Notes: a model not told the origin generated them from the sequence alone. 64,000 nt of DNA from Euphorbia lathyris (GCF_963576675.1 NC_088915.1:41941501-42005500), one strand, 5' to 3'; counted from the first letter of the stretch, positions 21,506 through 32,336 are shown. Translations and numbers: made by a program.

Positions 21506-23260
21506 TGACGCGGCCTCACGCGGTTGTGGGGTGAGGCCGATCTTAGGGATAAGTGTACCCCATCGTTATCAAGTAATAAATTTCTGGAAAAGTCCAGGTA
21601 TCGTCCACAGGATTTATTTCTACAAGTATCGAGTTACTTAGTTTCAGGTGTTATCTAGGCTTAGGGGGTTTTGAGTTGGTTTTTCTTAAGTTAATCTACT
21701 CCTAGGTTGGATTATACTACTCCTAGCTAAGTTATCCGATCCTAACTAAGTTATTCTATGCCTAATTAAGTTACTCTACCCCTAATTAAGTTAAACTACT
21801 CCTAAGTGATCTTTTACCAATGCAATTATCCGAAGGAACATGAAGGGATACGATGATAATGAAAATAGATTGTTTAAACAATTGAATTAAAACCTAAGTC
21901 ACTTGTGTCCGAGGCGATTAACCCGACCTATCCTCCTAAAGTCCCTAGTTCGTGATTCCCTTGTAAGGCCGAAACTAGCTCTAAGGCTCAGCAATTTGGG
22001 CTTAATCTTCTATAGGGTCGTCAATCCTATAGGCACTGACTAGGTCAGATTCAGCTCGCAATATGTGCCAACTTAATTTTAGGATTATCGAATGAGTTAA
22101 ACCAATCAGACAAAGCGTAAGACAAAGATTAAAGCATTAAAACAATTGAATGAACAAAAACTATAATATATATCAAAGATGAAAGTATTGTCACGAAGAT
22201 ACAATGAGCCTAGGATTCATAACATGGATCAGAGGCTAGACAGAATATAAAAGAAGAAAAATCCCTTTTAGGGAACCTGTCTACCAATGCAGGCGTCTTC
22301 CTATGACTTAAGGATGGAGCTTGAGCAATCCTCAGTGAGCGGAGCTTCGGAGGTGTCTTCAATGGAGGTTTGAAGGATATGGAGGAGGTGGAGAGGATTT
22401 CTCAAGATGAAAAGCTAAGAAAAATACAAAAGATAAAAGATATCTAATTACATTGGAAAAATCTTATTTATAGACGTGGCTCGGGCCCTTTTCTTGACCT
22501 ATTTTCGTGTCCTTATACGGGTAGGAAGTCGTGGGGTCCATCGTGGCGTCGTGGGGGCGGAATTGGTCTTTTTGACCAATTCCCGCAGGTCTACTCGCCG
22601 AGCAGGGCGAGCTACTCGGCGAGCAGGCACTGCTCGCGACGAGCAGGCCCCTGAGGGCCTGCTCAGCGAGCAGGCCACCAGAGGGCCTGCTCGGCGAGTA
22701 GGCCTCTAGGGGCCTGCTCGGCGAGCTGGCCTGCGAAGGCCAGCTCGTCGCGAGCTGGCCGCGCCAGCTTGCCCGAGCAGGCCCCTAAGGGCCTGTTCGG
22801 CGAGCCGGCATGGCCAGCTCGGCGAGCTGGCCTAAAATAGGCCAGTTCGTCGAGCAGTCTAGCCCGATGCGCCCCCGCGCGGTCGCCGAAATGCCAATAA
22901 CGTGTCTTTTCGCCCGAACTTATCCCTGCGCATGCACAAAAACTCCAAACAACATTAGTCCAAAGGCTAAATTGACCCGCCAATCGCTTATTTTGAGCAA
23001 ACGCTCCGTTTGGTGCGACTTTTGACGGATCAATTAGCTTCAAAAGATAATGGAATTATAATATGCATGCCATTTTGGCCGTATTTGCCTAAATTGATCA
23101 TAAAACGAGCCTAAACAACGAAAAGTAAATAAAACATTTCCAATTTCTAACTAACTCACACAAAAGCATTTAAATGCGAGAATTGCTCACTTATTAACTA
23201 AATAACGCTAAAAACCGTTCTAAAACCGTACCCAAAGATAGGGGGTTTTGACCCCTATCA
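21506..23260 (-). repeat. 5' LTR of element E
   Basis: 1755 bp, matching 15875-17519 except for scattered substitutions and about 110 extra bases in the palindrome block. The minus-strand TATA box TCTATAAATAAG lies at about 22463-22473. The terminal bases TGATAGGGGTC and CGCGTCA agree with the other LTR. Confidence 0.9.
22591..22860. repeat. Expanded GC-rich palindrome array in U3 of the E 5' LTR
   Basis: About 270 bp of interleaved GCTCGGCGAGC/GAGCAGGC/GAGCTGGC palindromes, against about 160 bp in the partner LTR. The extra units contain ggcccctgagggcctgctca and ggcctctaggggcctgctcg. The array ends 118 bp upstream of the TATA box, essentially as in the other LTR. Confidence 0.85.
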
Positions 23261-23660
23261 GGAGCACCTAGAGGAAGTGTGTGGACTTCGAGCATATTAC
23301 TATGGTGAGCGCATCCTGGCTGCTCTTAAGAGAGACTTTCCTGGCTCCGAAATCGATGACCCCGAGGAGGAAGTGCCTTCTATTAACGAGGCTTTCCATT
23401 ATTCCACCTTGAAGAATGCTAGAGCCGTCATCTGCCAGGAGGCGTTGGCTCCTCCCCCTAAGAATGCGGAGAAAAGTGAGGGGGTTATCGACCTGGAGAC
23501 GGAAGAGAACACGCCCGATGCTGAGGTTAAAAATGACGCTGAGAAAGGCGATGCTCCCCAGAGGCGGATCTTTCTAACCTTGTTGTGGAAGATCAAACTG
23601 ATCAGGCTGATGAGCCCAATGCCAAGTCTCTTGAAGGAACTCCAGCTGACCCGGTCGTAG

Positions 23661-24904
23661 GAAACAAGACCGGCGACTCTCTTGCCTCTTAGTTTTTGTC
23701 TTATGTTTTTATAAGACTTGTTATGCCTGTGTAAAGATGCTACAATTTTAACACTTTTATAAGTTTTTCTTACATTCTACTTTCGAGTTCTGCATTTTGT
23801 GAAGAGTTTCATTGTTTCTTCTTTTATTGCATGTTTGAACTTGAGAATATTTTTAAGTGTTTAAACTTATTCCTCCAAATCGCTAGGGTAGGTGGCCAGC
23901 CGTCCCTAGGAAGCTTGCGATAAGCTTTAAGGATTTCTTTCTTTGAGAAAGATGTATCCGCCCTTGATAGGATTTTCAATGATCACTTCTCTAGGAAACG
24001 AATCTATCCTTAATGGGACCTTTCATTTTGGATCCGCCATTTGAAGGGACTTTGTGTAAGATTCCTTCACGGGGAAAAAAATCTGCCATTTGAAGGGACT
24101 TTTTATTGATGGGGTAAAGAATCTGAACCCATGCCCCTTTCTTAGTAAGAAGACATTTATCTATGCTAGTACTCTGAAAGAAATGTTAGACAAAACTGAT
24201 AATCAAGAGTAATTTATTTAAGGGCAAAGTATGAAAAAAATGCTTGTGATTTACCTTATTTGTAAATAGAGGCCCGTGGTTTAAAAGTTTACAAATAGAG
24301 GTATGTGGTATATTTTTTTTACAAAATAAAGTATTTAAAATTAAACTTTTAAGTAATTGATGTCAATAAAAGCGTTTTTTAATTTTTTTTTCGATTATAT
24401 TTATATATTGACAAAACACAGATGTCAAAATCAAATTGAAACGGTGTAAAATGAATTTAAATATCAATTTAGTTCACAAACTTTCAGATTAGTAAAAAAC
24501 GTAAAATTCCACCATATTATTTATTGTTTCGATTTAGGAAGTTGCTTTTTTCGGGGGTTATATCTTGCTGATATGTAAGAATAATTTTTTTGAAGATAAA
24601 AATGTCTTTAATTGTAATCAGAACTTAATTGTGTAATTGTAATACTTTATTTTGTAAATAAAACATACCACAGACTTTTATTTGTAAACTTTTAAACCAC
24701 ATACCTCTGTTTGCAAAATGGGCTAACCATAAGCATTTTTTTCGTACTTTTCCCTTTATTTAATGAGCAAAAATTGCTTGCCTTTATTACAATGGATGAT
24801 GACCCTTTTGTGAGCCTCATTAAAATCTTATAACAAGAAAAAACCCATTGGAAAAAAAAATCTTGCTTTAAGGAAAAAGAGTACTCAATGCCTTGTGTTA
24901 CATT
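23661..24904. other. H spacer between antisense gene and pol stop
   Basis: This is noncoding apart from the MITE at 24222-24754. It corresponds to the D2 spacer at 11901-12786 (shared ggtaggtggccagccgtcc, gatccgcc and cacgggga motifs) but without the tandem expansion. Confidence 0.6.
24222..24754. mobile_element. Mutator-like MITE (533 bp) with 9-bp TSD
   Basis: The inverted termini are GGGCAAAGTATGAAAAAAAT and GGGAAAAGTACGAAAAAAAT. Homology continues inward through TGCTTRTGRTT, and the central part also pairs (accacatacctctgt against taaatagaggtatgtgg). The flanks are a perfect 9-bp repeat TTTATTTAA (24213-24221 and 24755-24763). A 9-bp TSD is typical of Mutator-type transposition. There is no coding capacity. 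Confidence 0.8.
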
Positions 24905-27149
24905 TTATTTTTGGAAGTATTTGCGGAGATTTTGCATGTTCCAAGTTCGTGGTACTTCCTTCCCATCCATTTCTTCTATTTTGAAGGTGGCTGCTCCAAT
25001 TTTTGTTGCTACGCGGTATGGACCTATCTAGGTTACACCCAATTTTCCTTTTCCATCCGCCGATTGAATTTTATCCGCCTTTCTTAGAACCAGATCTCCT
25101 TTATTTAGTTCCACCAATTTAGCATTTTGGTTGTGGTAAGAAGCGATCCGCTATTTGTAGGCAGCGATCTGAGTATAAGCTCTATCCCTCTTCTTCTCTA
25201 GATCATTCAAACTCTTCCTGAGCCTTTCACCATTTTGTTGTTCACAATAAAAGGACACCCTACTACTCGGATTTTTTTTATCTATATAGGAAGGACCGCT
25301 TCAACTCTATAAGTAATGGAAAATGGATTTTCTCCGGTAGCCACTCTAGGGGTGGTTCGATACGCCCATAAAACAGACATTAATTCATTCGCACAACATT
25401 TTTTCCCCCTAACCTTTTCTTGATTCCCTCAACAAGGGTTCTGTTTGTAACTTCGGTCATGCCGTTGGATTGAGGATAATAGACAGAAGTGAAATTGTTG
25501 ATGATTCCCCAATCTTGACAATATTTCCTAAACTCCTCATAATTAAATTGCGTTCCGTTGTCTATGACAATCGTGTGTGGCACTCCAAACCTTCCAATAA
25601 TATTGTCATGGACAAAATCGACTATTCGCCTTGCTGTGATGATTGACACAGCTTCTGCTTCCGCCCACTTTGTGAAGTGATCTACAGCCACTATTACGAA
25701 CTTGCATTGCCTCTTGGTGGGGGGAAAGGGTCCCACTATATCGATTCCCCATGTGGTGAATGGCCACCCTTCTACAATCGGCCTTTGAAGGGCTTTAGGT
25801 ATATGGGTTTCGTTTGCATGAATATGACAATTATAGCATGTCTCCACTAACTTTCGTTCATCTTGTTCTGCACTAGGCCAGTAATACCCTGCCAACCTTG
25901 ATTTTTTGAAGATAGTGGCGTACTCCTCATGTGCTCCACATATACCTTCATGTAACTCCCATAAGATATCCTGCCCTTCTTCTGTGGCGATGCATTTTAG
26001 CCAAGGCTGGCTAAATGATTTTCTGTATAACTGATCATCCATAACAGCATAGTAAGTTGCTTTCTTCACCACCCTTTTCACATGGTCTTTATCTTCAAGC
26101 AAAGTTCCCTCTTCTAGGTACCGGATCAAGGTGGTCCGCTGATCGTTTTGGGGCAATTGAATGACTGCTATTACTTCTTTAGCGAATACTGGCCTCGCCT
26201 TTATTGTGAAGGGACAAGTAAGGTCTTCCCATTGACCTTTGCTTGAGGCCAATTTGGCCAGATGATCCGCCTCCATGTTCAATCTATGCAGGATGTGTAC
26301 TATCTCCCATTTTACGCCCTTACTCTCCAGAATAGCCAAGATCCGCTTCGCCTCTTCTGCGTATTTCACCAAGGTTTCATCTTTGACATGGAAGTTTTTT
26401 GTTATTTGGTTCACTATTAATTTTGAGTCACTATATATCACCACACGCTTTGGAATAATCTCTTTCAATAACTGTAACCCAAGGATCAAGGCTTCATATT
26501 CCGCTGCATTATTGGTTACGAGGAAGTCCAACTTAGCCACATAGTGTATTCGGACATATTCTGGCCCTTTTATTACAACCCCCACGCTAGCGCCTTTCTC
26601 AGATGAGGCTCCATCCGTGTACATGGTCCATTCTTCCAGTGGGATCTTCGGCCAACTTGTGAATTCTTCTGTAAATTCATTGACAAAATCCGCTAGTGCC
26701 TGGCTTTTTAGCGCAGTCCGCCCTTTGTATCGAATATCGAATTCTCTTAGGCATATTGACCATTCCATTAGCCTTCCCGATGTCTCTAGCCGTTGTAACA
26801 CCTTTCGCATGGGAATTCCTGTTCGCACAATGATGGTATGGGCTTGGAAATATGGGCGTAGGCGGATAGAAGTGATTACCACCGCCAGAGCCATTTTGTG
26901 TAACTTCGAGTACCTTGTTTCAACATCTTTCAACACCTTACTCACATAATAGATAGGGTATTGTTGCCCTTGTTCCTCGTGAATAATCATCGTACATACC
27001 GCCTTTTCCGTAACCGACTCATATAAGTAAAGGTCCTCCCCTTTAACTGGTCTGCTCATCAAAGGCGGGTTGGTCAAGAACTCTTTAATTCCTTTGAAAG
27101 CCTGATGACAGTCCTCATCCCATTCAAATAACTTTTGCTTCTTGATCAC
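24905..27149 (-). pseudogene. H pol, C-terminal half: RNase H, archaeal-type RNase H, integrase
   Basis: One frame of 589 codons (25380-27149) holds in order the Ty3-type RNase H (FEWDEDCHQAFKGIK to YYVSKVL and LALAVV), a linker, a second RNase H (WTMYTDGASSEKGAS, AAEYEALILGLQLL, VIYSDSKLIVNQI) and the integrase with CYNCH, GIDIVGPFPP and the catalytic DNGTQFN intact. The tandem RNase H pair defines the Tat lineage. After a frameshift at about 25380-25395 the integrase C-terminus continues ([15 protein letters not shown] stop near 24905) with at least two more stops. Upstream, stops at 27150-27299 separate it from RT. Not functional as it stands. Confidence 0.85.
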
Positions 27150-27299
27150 CTCATAAAAGGGAAGACATCACCTGGCGGAACAGGATATGAATCTTCCTAA
27201 GGCTATAATCCGCCCATTTAAACGCTGCACTTCCTAAAGGTTCTGGGGCGCCTTCATTTCTAATACCGCCTTTATTTTCTCTGGATTGGCTGCAACCCC

Positions 27300-28790
27300 C
27301 TAACGGTTAATGATATAGCCCAAGAATTTGCCAGATGTGGCTCCGAACATACACTTCTCTGGATTAAGCTTGATATTATGGGTTCTCAGTACATCCAATA
27401 CTTCTTTGATATCCGCTGTGTGTCTCTCCATGGTCTTGCTTTTAGTGATCATGTCGTCCACATATATGGAGAAATTATCTCCTTTCTTGTCTTCAAAAAT
27501 TTTATTCATCATTCGTTGATACGTGGCTCCTGCATTTTTTAGCCCAAAAGGCATCACCTTAAAACAATAAGTAGCCTGATGCATAATAAATGAAGTTTTG
27601 ATCCTATCACTGGGATCCATAGGGATTTGATGATAATTGGACTTTACATTTATGAAGGAGTAAACTTTATGTCTCGCGGTTCCATATACCAAGATGTCAA
27701 TGCACGGTAATGGATAGTTGTCCTTCGGACCTGCTTTGTTTAAATCTGTGAAATCATCACACATTCTATAAGCCCCTCCAACCTTATTGACAAAAACTAC
27801 ATTCGCCAGCCATTCGGTATATATTACCTCCTTAATAGCATTCGCCTTTTTTAGTTTTGCAATCTCTTCCTCTATTGTTTTTTGTCTTTCAGGCCTATGG
27901 TTCTGCATTTTCTGGGTGACAGGTGTGGCATCCTCCGTAATGTTTAGTTTATGAGTGATGAAATTTGGACTCACTCCCATCAATATTTCATTATCCCCTG
28001 CAAAAACTTCTTGACATTCAATTAGGATTTTCACAATCTCCCCTCTAATTTCTGGCTGGAGCCCTTTCGCAATTTTCACCCTTTTGCCCTCTGAAATAAA
28101 GCACATCTTCGTGTCACCCAGTGCCGTAGTATTTTGTTCTTCCTCCTCTTCTTCATCTTCAGCCTGCGGGCGTATGGCCAAGGAAGCCATATATGTTTCT
28201 TGAGCCATTTTCTGGCTCCCGTTAATCATTACCCCACCTTTAGCAGTTGGCACGTACATGGTTAAATGGCGGACGGAAATTAAAGTAGCCGACTCCGTAA
28301 GGAAAGGCCTTCCTAAAATGACATTGTACGCAAGCTGACCATCTAGGATGGTAAACTTTTGCTCTCCTTTCCAAGTTTGATCTCCATCTGTCATTTCACA
28401 CTCCAACATCACTTGCCCTTTAGTCTGAACTGTATGTCCAGACACCCCTAGAATATGCATGATAGTTGCTTCTACCTGCATAGGGTCTATTTTTAGCTTT
28501 GGAAATGCTCCCCTCGTAATTACATTACTTGAGCTTCCAATGTCAATCATGACCCTCTTCATATCCCATCCTTCGATGGTCATCATGAACACCAAAGCAT
28601 CAGCATGAGGACCGTTCGCTGAGCCCATCTCTGCAAAAGGTTTGTTAAGGGCCGACTTATCCAAAAGGCACGTTTTTGCTTTTTTAGAAAAAGGGTTAGT
28701 ATCCTGGTCCGCCTGCAATAACGCTGATGACTCCATTTGTTTTTGCTTTGGAGCTTTATTTTTCTTCTTCATCGTGTTCACCTTGCACAA
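27300..28790 (-). pseudogene. H pol, N-terminal half: aspartic protease and reverse transcriptase
   Basis: A 496-codon open frame. The protease region reads MMTIEGWDMKRVMIDIGSSSN, where the usual active-site DTGSS is DIGSS, followed by YNVILGRPFL. RT follows with EWLANVVFVNK, RMCDDFTDLNKA, YHQIPMDPSDRIKTSF, VMPFGLKNAGATYQRMM and the intact catalytic YVDD. It ends at a TAG just after GKFLGYIINR, where C also has a stop and relatives continue. Length and order match Tat pol. The changes in the protease motif and VDF to DDF in RT suggest early decay. Confidence 0.85.
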
Positions 28791-30237
28791 ACCTATCGAG
28801 CGAACCTCTTTCGATCAATCTTTCAATTTCCCTGTCCAGCGCAAAATATTTATTAGTGTCATGGCCTTGTCTCCTGTGGAACCGGCAATATGCCTTTGCG
28901 TTTTTGCCCGTCGGGACATGCTCCCCTCCTTTTGGGTCGGGATATGTAATGTCCCGCTTGAATCTACTCTTCTCCAACCACAGTAGGATTTCATTTTTAG
29001 GGGTGTTAAGGGGCGTGTAATTTGGTCCACTTTTTGAGGTTCACTTCCCTCTTTGATCCGCCCATCTATTCTCCCTTCTACCGGATCCGCCCCGGTCTCT
29101 CCAGTCAGGTGATCTGGCAGTTGGCGATCCGGCGGCCCGTTTTATGTCATCAGTTTCCATGAACCTTTTACAGCGTTCCATTAATTCCACCAGTGTTCGT
29201 GGTTTATGGATAACTAGTTTTTCTTGTAACCGCTTGCATCTGGTGTTTTTAGTTATTGCTTCAACCGCCGTATTAACATCAACGTTGGTTATGTCAATGC
29301 ACAATTTATTAAATCGATTAATATAAGTCCTTAGGTATTCTCCCTCCTTGTGCTTAAGATCATACAACGTTCTACTGGACACCACAGGTGGGATGCTACC
29401 TGCAAATTTCGTGCAAAATTCTATGCTCAATTGTTCCCAGCTGTCTATGGATCCCGCCGCCAAGGACTGAAACCACCCATATACTGATCCGCTTAACATA
29501 GTGGAGAACATTCTACAGAGGATTCCCTCATTCGCCCCATATATGTCCATCAACTCCCTATACATCCTTATGTGCGCATCCGGGTTATCCTCCCCTTTAT
29601 ATTGTGGCAAATTTGACGGCTTGAATCGCCCATCCGTCTGATATACCAGGATGCGGACAGTAAAAGACGAATGCCTATTAACCTGGTGGGCGTACAGTTC
29701 AGCATTCTGGTTTTGCCTTCGTGATTCCTCCTGGACTCGTGCCTCTACCGCCGCAGTGAACCATTGTGGAGAAAGGGATCCTTTATTCCTAGCCAAATTA
29801 ACGTTTTGGTGAGGTCTGGGCGAATGTCTGTTGTGGGAACGTGATCGCTCCCGGTGATGTTCGGAACTATTTTGCACCATATTCGTTTGTGTTGCATTGG
29901 TGGCTCCGCCTTGGGTCGGTTGGTTATTGAACACCCTTCTAGCCCGATCAATTAAATCGTTTCCAGTTAGTATGGTTCGGGCCCTCTCAGCAGATTCGTT
30001 GCCTAACTCTTGACGAACAGATTCCACCATTTGTTTGAAGAAGGATTCTAGAGACCATTCATGTGACGGTTGAACTACACCGTCTGGGGGAAGTGTAGCA
30101 TGCACGGGAGGAGTGATATTGTTGTTGCCATCAATTCCGACCGACATATTTTTTGCAAGTGGTTCAGCGGGTATAGCTCGTGGGGTTGCTGAAATAGAGA
30201 TACCTCCAATGGGAGTGTTAAGATCGTTTGAAGACAT
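28756..30237 (-). pseudogene. H gag
   Basis: A 398-codon frame (29041-30237) begins MSSNDLNTPIGGISISA, as in element C (MSSNNLNIPTGNISIT). It has the gag core (HEWSLESFFKQMVESVRQELG; DIYGANEGILCRMFSTMLSGSVYGWF; LKHKEGEYLRTYINRFNKLC). After a stop or frameshift the C-terminal part (28756-28977) carries the zinc-binding YCRFHRRQGHDTNKYF, in which the last Cys (Cys in element C) is Tyr. The start is 40-50 bases inside the PBS, consistent with a short leader. Confidence 0.8.
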
Positions 30238-30276
30238 TCTATGTTCATCATGTAAATCCTATTATTCTTAGGATTC

Positions 30277-30294
30277 CACGATCACTGCACCAAT
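30277..30294 (-). promoter_or_regulatory. Primer binding site region of H
   Basis: On the minus strand, ATTGGTGCAGTGATCGTG directly follows the LTR end TGATATCA. The same segment follows the 5' LTR end of C and D2. The primer tRNA could not be identified by eye. Confidence 0.5.
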
Positions 30295-31414
30295 TGATAT
30301 CACGTTGATTTTTGATGTTACCAAGTTGATTTCTCATCGGAGCTCCACTTGTGGGGGGGAGGGGGGGCGCTGTTGGGTTCGGCCGGGGGGGGGACTCTGA
30401 TGATAAAGTTAGTAAAGTGTATAAATGAATAAAACAAAAGCACAAAGGAATGGTATTGGAAAGTGTGTACCTCAATAGCTTGGGGTGCAAGTCTATTCAT
30501 ACTAGGTTAGCCGTAACCCTCGATTTGGTAACCAGAAAGTCTCCATTAATGCCTCATTAATGTTGGTTACTAAGTTCATTCATGTTCGGCTGTAAAAGCT
30601 CATTAATAGGCTTTTACTTGTCTTTAATGATGTCTGTTTTCCCAAGGAAAGGCGACGTGATCTTTTGGCGGATGTATCGATACCTGACAGCGTATTCTCC
30701 TAGAGATGGTGATTACTGGCCTTTTTGTTGCGTTTGACCATTTGAGGCGTATCTTGGACTCCATTGATCCACCCAGTCTTATGGCTTGCTTCATACGCCT
30801 TTACTCTGGCGTATCTTCGGTTCGCGTCATTTGGTTAATTTCCATTTCGATCCTTTGATAATATTTGGATGTTATCATTTTCTTTACACAGGATAATGTC
30901 CCTGTGGGGTGCCGTTGTGCTCGGTCGGGGGCAGTCCGATGCCTAAGTTAGTAATTTCTTGAATGAGAATAATTTGTAATCACATAGGAAAGCTAGAATT
31001 GTGTGTACCTTTTGACACCTTATTACAGGGGTATTTATATAAGATTAAGTGATAACCGTAATGGCTCCGCTTTAATGAAGTTTAATGCCCTTTTAATGTG
31101 ACTTAACTCTGATCTTTACCCCCGAGCTGTTGTTGTCTTTAAGGGATCATTAATGTTTATTAATGATGGTGATTCCGCTGTGTAACGGCTTAATGCCCTG
31201 TCTTGGCGGATCGAGTAAGGGCGTACCTCTCTATGTGGCGGACCTCAGATGACCAAGGGCGTATTATCGTATAGGTATCATTCATCCACCCTTACGCTAG
31301 ATGTACGCCTTATATCCTGAGCTGGCAAGTCTCTTGTGGTTTTTCTTTCTTTCGATCCTTCTTTCAGGGAATATTCCCAGCGAAGCCCTAACGATAACAT
31401 TGCGGATGTTATCA
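30295..31414 (-). repeat. 5' LTR of H, split by a solo LTR
   Basis: Removing 30313-30887 leaves about 545 bp that align from end to end with the 3' LTR at 6838-7384 (tgatatcacgttg... and ...gcggatgttatca). The two pieces together restore the conserved cgttg(a/c)tttctttacac segment. Confidence 0.65.
30313..30887 (-). mobile_element. Solo LTR of a related Tat family (575 bp) inside the H 5' LTR
   Basis: On the minus strand it begins TGATAACATCCAAATATT and ends GGTAACATCA. It carries its own C-rich CCCCCCCGGCCGAACCC block where H has GTGCCCCGACCGAGC. The flanks share only TTTT (30309-30312 and 30888-30891), so the target duplication is weak. The alternative is that this is H's true 5' LTR and the flanking LTR belongs to another copy. 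Confidence 0.5.
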
Positions 31415-31731
31415 GAAGCCCCCCGAAAAGGTCCATTAAGCCCTTTAGGGCTTTTCATCTCCTCCGCATGCAGGTGGCATTTATTGCTTCTGACAGACAC
31501 TTTTTCCCATGCCATTTAGGTGTTAGCATGTGGCAATCCCAGCACGGACTCCCAAGTTGTCTTTCATTCACCTAATAAAAGTGCCTTCTTCTTCATTTTC
31601 TCGATTTTCCTACTCCGATTGCTTTTCTTCTTCTTATTAAGTTCATGCAAGAGATTTCTGCGATTTTTCCTCCATCTGCACACCAGATTTCCATGTAAGT
31701 TTCACCCTCTGCGCGGATATTTAGTTATTTG
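31415..31731 (-). repeat. Truncated internal fragment of an H-family element
   Basis: This stretch repeats 7385-7697 (gaagcccccgaaaaggtcc... to gatatttagttattt) almost unchanged, in the same relation to an LTR. It therefore comes from the 3' internal end of a second H-family copy. It stops abruptly at 31731, where Athila-like protease sequence begins. Confidence 0.75.
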
Positions 31732-32279
31732 ACCGAAGGATGTTCCGCCATACTATTGAAAAAGCTACAAACTAAACAGAGAGATTCAGGTAGCTTTAGC
31801 ATTCCATGCACAATAGGGAACCTATTGTGAAAAATCCCTAAGTGGGCAAGTATTAATCTAATGTCACTTTCTACTTCAGAAAATTGGGCCTAGGGGAACC
31901 GAAACCAACCTCCGCCTCACTCCAACTAGCCGATCGGTCGATCAAATATCCAAGTGGAATAGTTGAAGACTTACTGGTCAAGGTTGACAGTTTTATACTC
32001 CCCACTGATTTTGTGGTATTAGATATGGAGGAAAACGAAAAAGTACCTATCATCCTTGGTATGCATTTTCTTGCAACCGGGCGCAATCTTATCGATGTCC
32101 AAGAAGGTAAATTCATTCTGAGAATGCAAAAGGAGGAAGTTACTTTCAACGTCTTCAAATCTCTGAAGCATCCTGATGATATTGAAGCTTGCAACTATCT
32201 TAATCTATCTAACATCGTCACAAGGGATTCATTCGAAGAAGGTGCGCTAGAGGGGCTGATATCAGACCCAACTCATTGA
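31732..32279 (+). pseudogene. Athila-like protease region
   Basis: The frame opens with TEGCSAILLKKL, RDSGSFSIPCTIGN, then after a stop ASINLMSLSTSEKLGLG, and a continuous ORF from 31884 with LADRSIKYPSGIVEDLLVKV, FVVLDMEE and VPIILGMHFLATGRNLIDV. This is the retropepsin region of Athila-type pol. It continues the host frame that stops at 6837. About 80 codons expected between the two are absent. Confidence 0.75.
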
Positions 32280-32336
32280 GCTGAGTAAGTAGCTCGACGA
32301 GCTGAAGAAGTAGCTCGACGAGTTGCTCTTGTAAAG

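Larger units (their letters stand above)
15875..23260 (-). mobile_element. Pol-less LTR element 'E' (TR-GAG-like, Athila-related)
   Basis: E is a complete insertion. Its LTRs are 15875-17519 (1645 bp) and 21506-23260 (1755 bp), and it has a perfect 5-bp TSD GGAGC (15870-15874 and 23261-23265), a tRNA-Asp-type PBS, and a polypurine-like tract (AGTGCGAGGAGGTT on the minus strand, next to 17519). Its inner part has a gag (19528-20958) and an Athila ORF-1-like frame (17803-18675), but no protease, RT, RNase H or integrase. It would depend on another element for movement. The near-identical LTRs and intact gag point to recent insertion. Removing it restores the H antisense frame as RDWE-HLEEVCGL. 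Confidence 0.88.
7714..23660 (+). pseudogene. Antisense gene of element H (gypsy-type 'Transposase_28'-like plus coiled coil), interrupted twice
   Basis: This gene runs opposite to gag-pol between pol and the 3' LTR, as the extra antisense ORFs of Grande/Retand-type Tat elements do. Exon 1 (7714-8584) encodes about 290 residues with the segment YPVPKVIGDILEFF, QLHPNGW, LSPRIFRSLHTMSK, which I associate with the Pfam 'putative gypsy type transposon' family. A canonical intron follows (gtattata to ttcttgcag, 8585-8646). The downstream exon is split by D2 at 8698 and resumes at 15086-15300. Further exon-like blocks are about 15375-15556 and 15625-15874. The last block is split by E and resumes at 23266-23660 (CGLRAYYYGERI). 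The C-terminal half is acidic coiled coil. The molecular role is unknown. It cannot be expressed whole now. Confidence 0.6.
6838..31731 (-). mobile_element. Composite nest based on a Tat/Retand-type Ty3/gypsy element ('H')
   Basis: H runs on the minus strand from its 5' LTR (30295-31414) through gag, protease, RT, RNase H, archaeal-type RNase H and integrase (30237 down to 24905), then a gene in antisense (+ strand), to its 3' LTR (6838-7384). The double RNase H marks the Tat lineage. Inside H lie D2 (8699-15085), E (15875-23260), a Mutator-like MITE (24222-24754) and a solo LTR (30313-30887). On the high side the 5' LTR is preceded by 317 bp that duplicate the internal sequence next to the 3' LTR. 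This suggests a former tandem copy, truncated at 31731. Confidence 0.75.

Noticed and set aside
21030..21519. Several minus-strand frames rich in Tyr, Leu and Phe
   Set aside because: They translate the repetitive leader of element E between PBS and gag.
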